Notes under the pieces: generated by a model
What the model saw: the letters and a program-made list of their open reading frames with translations, nothing else
Database searches by the model: none
What the model was told of the DNA's origin: nothing
Shown here: positions 1 through 5,684 of the stretch, piece by piece
Layout of the letters: each line of letters starts with the position of its first letter
How positions within the stretch are numbered: the stretch's first letter is position 1
Position numbers and translations under genes: made by a program
NCBI GenBank assembly: GCA_021820805.1
Contig: JAKADF010000112.1
Location: 1 to 8,739, forward strand
Reading direction: 5' to 3'
Length of the DNA: 8,739 nt
Source of the DNA: Bacillota bacterium
GTDB lineage: Bacteria > Bacillota > Bacilli > Alicyclobacillales > Alicyclobacillaceae

Positions 1-179
1 CGTAAGGCGGAAAGTTCATTCACTCGGGACAGTAATGTTGTTGGATTAACTTTATAGTTATATATCCAGTTTTTTGGCTGTCAAACCCGTTAACGAACAG
101 GTGAGGCTTATTCAATGATTTGAATCGAAAAAATTATGGACTAGAGCAATAGGAATTCCCTCAACTCCTTTAAAGATGT
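1..179. other. Non-coding edge / leader of the ArsB-like gene
   Basis: No gene can be supported here. Two short forward frames run in from the window edge and stop near 49 and 57; either could be the last codons of an upstream gene, but they are too short to judge. The stretch leads into the ArsB-like gene at 192. TTGTTG at 38-43 and TATATC at 61-66 are 17 bases apart and could be a weak sigma-A-type promoter, but both hexamers match consensus poorly. No ArsR-type operator dyad was recognised. Confidence 0.3.
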
Positions 180-191
180 GGAGGTCTCGCT

Positions 192-1742
192 ATGGTCATG
201 TCGTCAATCATACTCATTGCCGTCGTGTTGACGATACTGTTGAGGCCTTGGAAAATAAATGAATCGATTCCTGCTATTGTTGGAGCCCTATTAGTTCTTG
301 CACTAGGTATAGTGAATTTATCTGATTTAAAAGTAGTATCAAATGCTGTGTCCGGTGCAGCAATTACGATTATATCGACAATCATCATGTCATCTGTTTT
401 GGACAAAGCGGGCTTTTTCCGGTGGGCAGCAATTCAGGTTGCGAGAAAAGCAGGAGGTAACGGGAGAAAACTGTTCATTTTAACTTTGTTGCTTAGTTTC
501 CTTATGACGATGTTTTTCAATAATGACGGAAGTATTCTCATTACGACGCCAATTATCCTACAAATTATGAGTCGATTACAGTTCAACAAAAAAGAAGCAT
601 TTCCGTATTTGATTGGGGGGGCGCTAATCGCATCCGCTTCAAGTGCACCGATTGGCGTAAGCAATTTGGCAAATTTAATAGCGCTTCGTATTGTAGGTTT
701 AAATTTGAATACATATGCGGCACTCATGTTCGTACCATCAATAATTGGTATTATCGTTTGTGGTGATTTGTTGTTTCTCCTATTTCGTAAGGTCATACCA
801 GAGCATTACGATATCAAACTCTTAAATCAAACTTCAAGTGAAAAGTTTTATATTGAGGGTTCACTACGCGGGCCATTTGAAGTTCCAAGGCCTGAACCCC
901 TTGGAAAGCCAAAGCTTGTGCCTCATGAGGGCCCTAAGCATGTGCTGCACGAAGGCCCAAAGCCTGGACCCCCTAGAGGCCTGAAACCCGGCCCTCTTGG
1001 GGGCCCAAAGCCTGTGCCGCACGAAGCTTTAAAGCCTTGTCCACCGCCTCCACTCCCAAAGAAAACTTTGGATAAAGAGCAAACAGCCACTCAGGAAGAG
1101 TCGAAGATTGACCGTCCTTTGTTCATATTTGGTATTTCAGTCGTTGTTATAGTTAGAATTGGATTTTTTATCGGTGCTTATTTCGGTATACCGGTAGAGT
1201 TTATTGCCATTACTGGTGCGCTGTGCCTATTGCTGTTTTATGGGATTAGACAGCCAACTGGTGTTGTTAGCATTATTCGCCAAGCACCATGGTACATTGT
1301 AGTTTTTGCCTTTGGTATGTACGCAGTAGTGTACGGGTTCCATATGTCAGGTGGTACCGAGTTGTTCAAAGATATTGTCCAGTTTGGCGCATCACACGGT
1401 CTGTTGGCCTCGCTTTTGGTTACAGGAATACTACTCACAGTTATGTCTTGCTTAATGAACAATTTACCATCAGTAATGATAGGAACAATTGTACTTACTG
1501 GTGTGAATTTGAGCCCGCATGTTTTACAATTGTCGTATTTAGCAAATGTTCTTGGTAGCGATATCGGGTCGCTTTTACTCCCAATCGGAACTTTAGCCTC
1601 ACTGCTTTGGTTTCATATAGTACGGCAACAAATGAGCTTTACATGGCTTGACTATATGAAAGTTTCGTTTGTAGTTATACCACCCAGTTTGTTGATATCC
1701 ATTTTGGCGTTATATGAATGGGGGAACTTGATCATTAAATAA
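192..1742 (+). CDS. ArsB/NhaD-type membrane permease with a proline-rich octapeptide-repeat loop
   Basis: A 516-residue integral membrane protein of the ArsB branch of the ion transporter superfamily. Characterised ArsB proteins expel arsenite or antimonite from the cytoplasm. Visible signatures are the NNDG motif (residues 110-113) followed by a helix ending in a TTPI motif, and the matching second-half NNLPS motif (423-427). A late NVLGSD...LLPIGTLASLLW-like stretch closely resembles the end of classical ArsB. ArsB proteins are usually about 430 residues; the excess of about 85 lies between the two six-helix halves, at residues about 215-300, and includes seven Pro/Lys/Gly-rich octapeptides. 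ATG 192 is supported by GGAGGT at 180-185. No arsR, arsC or arsA gene is within view, so the substrate is not settled; a different anion or a Na+/H+ role is possible. It is convergent with the coat-protein gene downstream. Confidence 0.92.
   Translation: MVMSSIILIAVVLTILLRPWKINESIPAIVGALLVLALGIVNLSDLKVVSNAVSGAAITIISTIIMSSVLDKAGFFRWAAIQVARKAGGNGRKLFILTLLLSFLMTMFFNNDGSILITTPIILQIMSRLQFNKKEAFPYLIGGALIASASSAPIGVSNLANLIALRIVGLNLNTYAALMFVPSIIGIIVCGDLLFLLFRKVIPEHYDIKLLNQTSSEKFYIEGSLRGPFEVPRPEPLGKPKLVPHEGPKHVLHEGPKPGPPRGLKPGPLGGPKPVPHEALKPCPPPPLPKKTLDKEQTATQEESKIDRPLFIFGISVVVIVRIGFFIGAYFGIPVEFIAITGALCLLLFYGIRQPTGVVSIIRQAPWYIVVFAFGMYAVVYGFHMSGGTELFKDIVQFGASHGLLASLLVTGILLTVMSCLMNNLPSVMIGTIVLTGVNLSPHVLQLSYLANVLGSDIGSLLLPIGTLASLLWFHIVRQQMSFTWLDYMKVSFVVIPPSLLISILALYEWGNLIIK
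882..1049 (+). repeat. Seven in-frame 24-bp repeats (octapeptide G-P-K-P-x-P-x-x) in the ArsB-like gene
   Basis: Seven consecutive 24-base units encode residues 231-286: VPRPEPLG, KPKLVPHE, GPKHVLHE, GPKPGPPR, GLKPGPLG, GPKPVPHE and ALKPCPPP. Units 2, 3 and 6 end in HE. Units 3 to 6 share the nucleotide pattern GGCC(C/T)(N)AA(G/A) at their start. The units are clearly more GC-rich (about 58 to 71 percent in two counted by hand) than the surrounding AT-rich gene, which fits local repeat expansion. The array lies in the predicted cytoplasmic loop between the two transporter halves and is followed by a Pro-rich and charged linker before the seventh helix. Confidence 0.85.
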
Positions 1743-1993
1743 ATTCACAGGGCTATATTTCGGAGATGTTTGTAAAAAAGGAAGTGCTCCATAAGTTAAT
1801 TTGGAATTTATAGAAAGGAATACTGTCAACATTCCAAAGTGGGCTGTTAAAGCAAAGAAGGAGTACAATGGCCATTGCCTTTTAAGGAATTCCCCCATTT
1901 TCAGTAATAGGTATTGTATGGCTGAAAGATGGGGGTCATTCATCAAAAAGTACAAACGATTTAACGGTGAATTTCTTCTTTATGGCCCTAAAA
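1743..1993. other. Convergent intergenic gap with two inverted repeats
   Basis: This 251-base gap separates the ends of two convergent genes. It holds an 8-bp perfect inverted repeat (TTTGGAAT at 1800-1807 with ATTCCAAA at 1831-1838) and a longer imperfect one at 1892-1935. Neither is followed by a T-run, so neither is a typical intrinsic terminator. A forward reading frame from TTG 1801 crosses the region but has no ribosome binding site and runs into the repeat array, so no gene is called. Confidence 0.5.
1892..1935. repeat. Imperfect long hairpin
   Basis: CCCCCATTTTCAG at 1892-1904 pairs with CTGAAAGATGGGGG at 1922-1935. This gives a 13-bp stem with a single bulged base and a 17-base loop. 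It lies between convergent genes and could slow transcription or stabilise 3' ends from either side. There is no adjacent U-tract. Confidence 0.5.
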
Positions 1994-2314
1994 CTAATGC
2001 CCAGTAGACCTGTGCCCAGAAGACTTATGCCCAGAAGACCTGTGCCCAGAAGACTTATGCCCAGAAGACTTGTGTCCAGAAGACTTGTGTCCAGAAGACT
2101 TGTGCCCGGTAGACTTGTGTCCAGAAGACTTGTGCCCAGTAGACTTGTGTCCAGTAGACTTATGCCCGTGAGACTTGTGCCCGTGAGACTTGTGTCCGTG
2201 GGACTTCTTCAAATCTTTTTCAACGGGATCCCGCCTCATAAACATTTCTTTAAGTTCTGGGTCCACAACTTCTTCAACAATATGGCGAATTTCTTCCTGT
2301 GTTGTAACGCTCAT
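1994..2314 (-). CDS. CotG-like Ser/Gly/His/Lys pentapeptide-repeat protein, putative spore-coat protein and CotH substrate
   Basis: A 106-residue protein in two parts. Residues 1-37 are charged, without repeats, and look helical (TQEEIRHIVEEV, then DPELKEMF). Residues 38-106 are fourteen pentapeptides S-(S/T/H)-G-H-(K/R), the last lacking its basic residue. The repeats hold 17 His and about 25 Ser/Thr and end directly at the stop codon. The start at 2314 is supported by AGGAAGAGGTG (complement of 2320-2330), five bases upstream. The gene is divergent from cotH with a 242-base gap, as cotG is from cotH in B. subtilis. B. subtilis CotG also has a short head and a long array of Ser/Lys-rich repeats that CotH phosphorylates. 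By arrangement and composition this is likely the functional counterpart, but the repeat sequence differs and I infer no direct homology. His-rich metal binding is an alternative or additional role. Confidence 0.82.
   Translation of the reverse strand: MSVTTQEEIRHIVEEVVDPELKEMFMRRDPVEKDLKKSHGHKSHGHKSHGHKSTGHKSTGHKSSGHKSTGHKSSGHKSSGHKSSGHKSSGHRSSGHKSSGHRSTGH
1997..2203 (-). repeat. Tandem 15-bp repeats, 14 units
   Basis: Fourteen direct 15-base units, the last three bases short, encode the pentapeptide array of the CotG-like protein. A typical unit on the minus strand is TCTTCTGGACACAAG. Reading from the start-proximal end, the units are three SHGHK, two STGHK, one SSGHK, one STGHK, then SSGHK/SSGHR types, with a final STGH. 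The ordered change along the array suggests growth by local duplication. The periodicity keeps other frames open, which produces spurious reading frames on both strands. Confidence 0.95.
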
Positions 2315-2401
2315 TTGTGCACCTCTTCCTTTGTTTGTATCAATCTAAGAACGCTACAAATACCATTAAAAAACCGAATTAAGAACATAAGCCTCCTCAC
2401 G

Positions 2402-2423
2402 ATGTGGATTTTCACATACAATA
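2402..2423 (+). promoter_or_regulatory. Possible sporulation-type promoter element and small dyad upstream of cotH
   Basis: CATACAATA at 2415-2423 matches the -10 pattern of mother-cell sigma factors (sigma-K CATANNNTA; it also contains sigma-E-like CATACAAT). It overlaps a perfect dyad, ATGTG-GATTTT-CACAT, at 2402-2417. The expected -35 is not convincing: the nearest AC (2399-2400) is only 14 bases from the -10, shorter than the usual sigma-K spacing. It lies about 130 bases before the cotH start. A mother-cell promoter is expected for cotH, but this assignment is tentative. Confidence 0.3.
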
Positions 2424-2556
2424 CGATGAAGTTTTTAAAATTGCGTGTGTTTTGGTCCGGCATAAGAAAAAATGGATAAATGCCGTCGGAATGCTCCCTC
2501 GCTGCCTGCCATGAACGCGATATTATACGGTGATTTGTAACAAAGGGGTGACAGTG

Positions 2557-3657
2557 ATGACCGAGTCCTCGCCTAATAAAGTTGAAATATACTCCTTTTT
2601 TATCCATCCAAATCATGTGCAAGAACTTAACAGTGACATATGGTGTGAGGATACTGTCCCTGCCCAGTTGAAAGTAGGAAAATTACGCTATTTTGTTGAG
2701 TTGGCATATCGTGGCTCTCATATAAGAAAGTTGCCAAAGAAGTCATACCGAGTAATTTTTAAGCAGCCCCGCACATTTCATTGTGCAAGGGAAATTCATG
2801 TAAACGCTGAATATTACGATCCGTCTATAATGCGCTCTAAATTGTCATTCGATTTTTTTCGCGAGCTTGGCGTATTGTCTCCAGATTGCTTTTACTGTCT
2901 CGTAAAAATAAATGGGGTATCACAGGGAGTTTATCTACAGTTGGAGTCGGTTGATGAGTTATTTTTTCAAAAAAGAGGATTGATGTGCAGAAGTATTTAC
3001 TATGCAGTCAACGACAATGCAAACTTTTCGCTTATTAGCCCTATTCATGATGATGTTAAAAAAAGATTAGATTCAGGATATGAGTTAAAATTTGGTGATG
3101 AAAGTGAAACAGAGTTGCTGCGTAAATTTATTCTTCGCCTGAATACTGTTTCACGTGCTGATTTTGGCGAGTATATTCAGGAACAGTTAAATATAGAGGA
3201 ATATCTACATTGGTTAGCAGGCGTTGTGTGTACACAAAATTTTGATGCTTTTATTCAAAATTACGCACTTTATCGAAATGAACAAACGGGACGATATGGA
3301 ATAATACCATGGGATTATGATGCAACTTGGGGGAGAGACGTAAGAGGTAAGCGTTTGTCACACGATTATGTTCCAATCGAAGGGTATAATACACTCTCTG
3401 CTCGACTTCTAGATGTACCCAAATTTCGAAAAATGTATCGCACAATTATAGAGGAGATTTTGGAGACAACTTTTACAGTAGAGTATATTGAGCCTCAAGT
3501 TACACGTTTGTATGGATTGCTTAGGCCATATGTTAGTCGGGATCCTGTTGTTTCTGTAAATCTCCGTAAGTTTGAGGGTGAACCAGAAGTGATTTTAAAC
3601 TTTATTAAGAAGAGAAATCTTTATCTGAAAGAGCATTTGAATGATTTGTCTGTTTAG
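2557..3657 (+). CDS. cotH: Spore-coat protein kinase CotH
   Basis: A 366-residue CotH-family atypical protein kinase, close to the length of B. subtilis CotH (about 362). In B. subtilis it acts in the mother cell on the forming coat, phosphorylating CotB and CotG and steering outer-coat assembly. Family motifs are RGSHIR with the following KKSY (residues 52-64), REIHVNAEY (78-86) followed by DPS and MRSKLS, and NFDAF with D230. WDYDATWGRD has metal-site aspartates D253 and D255. D230 and D253 fall two residues from the B. subtilis positions I recall as catalytic (D228, D251), so the enzyme appears intact. ATG 2557 is preferred because AAAGGGGTGA sits five to six bases upstream; an in-frame GTG at 2530 would add nine residues but has no comparable site. 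It is divergent from the CotG-like gene and monocistronic, ended by the terminator at 3717-3740. Confidence 0.95.
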   Translation: MTESSPNKVEIYSFFIHPNHVQELNSDIWCEDTVPAQLKVGKLRYFVELAYRGSHIRKLPKKSYRVIFKQPRTFHCAREIHVNAEYYDPSIMRSKLSFDFFRELGVLSPDCFYCLVKINGVSQGVYLQLESVDELFFQKRGLMCRSIYYAVNDNANFSLISPIHDDVKKRLDSGYELKFGDESETELLRKFILRLNTVSRADFGEYIQEQLNIEEYLHWLAGVVCTQNFDAFIQNYALYRNEQTGRYGIIPWDYDATWGRDVRGKRLSHDYVPIEGYNTLSARLLDVPKFRKMYRTIIEEILETTFTVEYIEPQVTRLYGLLRPYVSRDPVVSVNLRKFEGEPEVILNFIKKRNLYLKEHLNDLSV

Positions 3658-3716
3658 GTAGTTGATTTGTAATGTGCTTGGATTAATAAAAAGTGTTGAT
3701 CTCGAGTAACATTATT

Positions 3717-3740
3717 AGCGTCCGAAAGGACGCTTTTTTT
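3717..3740 (+). terminator. Intrinsic terminator of cotH
   Basis: A perfect 7-bp stem, AGCGTCC (3717-3723) and GGACGCT (3728-3734), with a stable GAAA tetraloop and a run of seven T ending at 3740. It lies about 60 bases after the cotH stop codon. Confidence 0.95.
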
Positions 3741-3764
3741 ATAAATAGGACTTCTAATAGGATT

Positions 3765-3773
3765 CATAATGTA
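3765..3773 (+). promoter_or_regulatory. Possible sigma-K-like -10 upstream of the small membrane gene
   Basis: CATAATGTA fits CATANNNTA. An AC dinucleotide at 3750-3751 could be part of the -35, but the gap of 13 bases is shorter than usual. It lies just after the cotH terminator and about 130 bases before the small gene at 3901. Weak evidence on its own. Confidence 0.2.
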
Positions 3774-3807
3774 ATCATGGCTGTCTCTTCAATATGGGTG
3801 GCTTGTA

Positions 3808-3820
3808 GGATATTTTATCC
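3808..3820. promoter_or_regulatory. Dyad GGATA-TTT-TATCC, possible operator
   Basis: A perfect 5+3+5 inverted repeat about 80 bases upstream of the small membrane protein gene. The same half-sites and the same 3-base spacer recur at 5541-5553 upstream of the MFS gene, suggesting a shared DNA-binding regulator. No regulator gene is in the window, and I do not recognise the site as that of a known family. Confidence 0.4.
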
Positions 3821-3900
3821 GCATTTAGGACAACAACAGCTTAAGTTTGCAATAGATATAGATTAAGGATGGTAATCTGCTTTTGGACGGGGGGTAGGTG

Positions 3901-4116
3901 ATGAGAAAATTCATCATGTGGAATAGCATTTTCATAATAACTGATATGGTCGCAAACCTGCTTACCCATACCCCGTTTACTTTACGCAGTGTTTTAATTG
4001 AATGGTTTTGGTGGAATGCAGCGTTCTGTATTGTAATCGCGGTTGGGTTTGTATCGTTGCATCTTGGTAAGCAAATCGTTAGTAAGATAAAACGCTTTTT
4101 TAAATATTTTATTTGA
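3901..4116 (+). CDS. Small membrane protein of unknown function
   Basis: A 71-residue product that I do not recognise. It has a moderately hydrophobic N-terminal segment (about residues 4-22) and a stronger, Trp-rich membrane segment (WFWWN at the start, about 35-58). It ends in a basic tail (KQIVSKIKRFFKYF), so the tail is probably cytoplasmic by the positive-inside rule. ATG 3901 is supported by GGGGGGT at 3889-3895; the adjacent in-frame GTG 3898 would add one residue. The overlapping reverse frame has no such support. It stands between the cotH terminator and the convergent MFS gene, with no obvious terminator of its own. The evidence for a real gene is the ribosome binding site, the membrane-protein composition and the dyad upstream. 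The length is short enough that chance cannot be excluded. Confidence 0.55.
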   Translation: MRKFIMWNSIFIITDMVANLLTHTPFTLRSVLIEWFWWNAAFCIVIAVGFVSLHLGKQIVSKIKRFFKYFI

Positions 4117-4184
4117 TACAGCCTCATCCATCGATAATGCTTTGAATGTACTTTCTAGCACGAGGATTCTTACGTTATGGAATG

Positions 4185-5450
4185 TTAGTCAAATTGCCGT
4201 ATCGATGGAACCATTAGGACAGCGAATGTAACTAAAAGGATGAAAATGGCATCAAGAGCAATTGTTGCAATACCTCCAACTTTCATGGCTAACCAGCCTG
4301 TCAATATGTTTCCAACGGGTAGAAGTGCAAAAGAGCCAAACATATCTAAGCTGGCAACCCGTCCAAATGCATCCTTTGCGACCAACTCTTGAAGGCTCCC
4401 TTCCCAAGTTAACCCGAACATCATAATACAAGCACTAGATGCTGCTGTAACGACCATTAGCAAAAATGGTGAATGAACGAATACCAGGGCGAGCCCAGCA
4501 ATCCCACTGCCAGCTACGCCTGCATAAGCAATCAATCCTCTCTTGTGCCATTGTTTTCGTCGCCCGTATACTAATGCGCACACAATGGCTCCAATGCCTG
4601 ATGCGCTGCTGACTAGGCCATAAAGGGCCGCAGATAATCCAAGATGAACTTTAATCAACCAAGGCAAAAGTATTGTGCTAATTCCACTGCTGGCAATGTT
4701 GATGAAGGCGAAGGCGATAATCGTGATCCATAACCACTGATGTTTTCGCAGTTCTTGAAAGCCGCCCGTGAGTTCGTGTAAAAAGCCGAGCAGGGCACCC
4801 GAAGTTTTTAATGAGGTTCGCTCTGGTGCACCCAGGTGGAGGAAAGCAAGGCTTGAGACTGAAACGAAAAGTGTCAGTGCATCTATGGCAAACCCTGCTG
4901 CTACAGTAGCAAGCCCGATGGCGGCACCGCCGATAGCAGGCCCGAGCAGGCGTGCGGCCTGTTGACTCACTTGTGTAAGTCCATTAGCTCTATTACGAAT
5001 ATCAGGTGTAAATACCTCTGCGCGAGTTGCTGAGTATGCTGGCTGAAACAGGGCGTCCATTGAGCCAAATAATAGTACAAATGTATAGAGAAGTGGAACT
5101 GTTAACTGATGTTCCTTCGCGAGTACTGAAAGCCCTATTACAAGTGTGCAGCGGAAACTGTCAGTAATCATCATAACCTTAGACCGAGATACACGGTCTA
5201 CGAGAATTCCTGTAAACGGTAGCAGCAAGACTTGAGGCAACATCAAAAGGCCCATGACAAAACCCATCTGTAAAGTAGATTGGCCCATCGAATAAACGGT
5301 AAGCGGAAGCGCAACCCATAGAATTGCATCGCCAAATTGAGAAAAAGTTTGTCCAAGCCACAGAGCTGTAAAACTCCGTGATTTAAGCAGCTTTGAAAAC
5401 GAAATATTTTCGGCTTTTACACTTGTGCTTGTTGAGAGTGACGGCGGCAT
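4185..5450 (-). CDS. MFS transporter, probable drug/metabolite exporter
   Basis: A 421-residue major facilitator superfamily protein of the 12-helix exporter type (MFS_3 or MFS_1-like, the kind that includes macrolide and siderophore exporters). The first helix region reads FTALWLGQTFSQFGDAILW. The conserved loop 2-3 motif GILVDRVSRSK (residues 81-91) has the expected Asp and Arg residues. Two six-helix halves are separated by a hydrophilic loop around residues 210-235. The start at 5450 is chosen because AAGGGAGA lies seven bases upstream and family proteins begin close to the first helix. An in-frame ATG at 5495 has GGAG five bases upstream and would add 15 residues, so it remains possible. 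It is divergent from rmuC. The substrate cannot be told from sequence. Confidence 0.92.
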   Translation of the reverse strand: MPPSLSTSTSVKAENISFSKLLKSRSFTALWLGQTFSQFGDAILWVALPLTVYSMGQSTLQMGFVMGLLMLPQVLLLPFTGILVDRVSRSKVMMITDSFRCTLVIGLSVLAKEHQLTVPLLYTFVLLFGSMDALFQPAYSATRAEVFTPDIRNRANGLTQVSQQAARLLGPAIGGAAIGLATVAAGFAIDALTLFVSVSSLAFLHLGAPERTSLKTSGALLGFLHELTGGFQELRKHQWLWITIIAFAFINIASSGISTILLPWLIKVHLGLSAALYGLVSSASGIGAIVCALVYGRRKQWHKRGLIAYAGVAGSGIAGLALVFVHSPFLLMVVTAASSACIMMFGLTWEGSLQELVAKDAFGRVASLDMFGSFALLPVGNILTGWLAMKVGGIATIALDAIFILLVTFAVLMVPSIRQFD

Positions 5451-5473
5451 TCTAATATCTCCCTTGCTGACCT

Positions 5474-5523
5474 GCGAGTATATCCAGACGAGCATATTTG
5501 CTCCAGATTACGGCGAGTATATC
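5474..5523. repeat. Direct repeat GCGAGTATATC in the MFS leader
   Basis: Two exact 11-base copies, at 5474-5484 and 5513-5523, start 39 bases apart between the MFS start and its putative promoter. The distal copy overlaps the proposed -10. They could be binding sites for a regulator or a trace of a small duplication. Confidence 0.4.
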
Positions 5524-5554
5524 ATAGATATAATAAGACTGGATACAATATCCA
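5521..5554 (-). promoter_or_regulatory. Putative MFS promoter overlapped by the dyad TGGATA-CAA-TATCCA
   Basis: On the minus strand TTGTAT (5548-5543) and TATGAT (5526-5521) are 16 bases apart and form a plausible sigma-A promoter, with a good -10 and a weak -35. The -35 lies inside a perfect 6+3+6 inverted repeat at 5540-5554, so a protein bound there would block RNA polymerase. The core GGATA-N3-TATCC is identical to the dyad at 3808-3820. Another TATCCA half-site lies at 5481-5486. Confidence 0.4.
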
Positions 5555-5684
5555 TTTGGACATGTTACAATTGATAATAAAATTTAAGGGTTTCAAACAT
5601 TTTTCCATCTGCAGTTTAGTGCTCAAATTTTTTCTATAAAATAGTAGGTGGGAAAGATTAAAGGATCTCGCTGGAGGTTATTGC

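Noticed and set aside
882..1049. ArsB-like loop repeats considered as a further CotH substrate
   Set aside because: The seven octapeptides contain no Ser or Thr, so they offer no CotH acceptor site.
1801..2007. Forward frame of 68 codons starting at TTG 1801
   Set aside because: It has no ribosome binding site, crosses both inverted repeats of the convergent gap and ends inside the tandem-repeat array of the opposite-strand gene.
1997..2203. Regular short repeats considered as a CRISPR array
   Set aside because: The 15-base units are contiguous, without spacers, and encode a clean pentapeptide repeat.
1967..2479. Forward frame rich in Arg-Arg-Leu-Pro repeats across the 15-bp array
   Set aside because: A 15-base period keeps several frames open. 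The minus-strand reading has a strong ribosome binding site, a non-repetitive head and CotG-like composition, so this frame is a shadow.
2311..2622. Minus-strand frame covering the cotG-like/cotH divergent region
   Set aside because: It overlaps the start of cotH and the promoter region of the CotG-like gene, and has no ribosome binding site or recognisable product.
3825..4127. Minus-strand frame opposite the small membrane gene
   Set aside because: It has no ribosome binding site and its composition is not protein-like; the forward frame has GGGGGGT at correct spacing.
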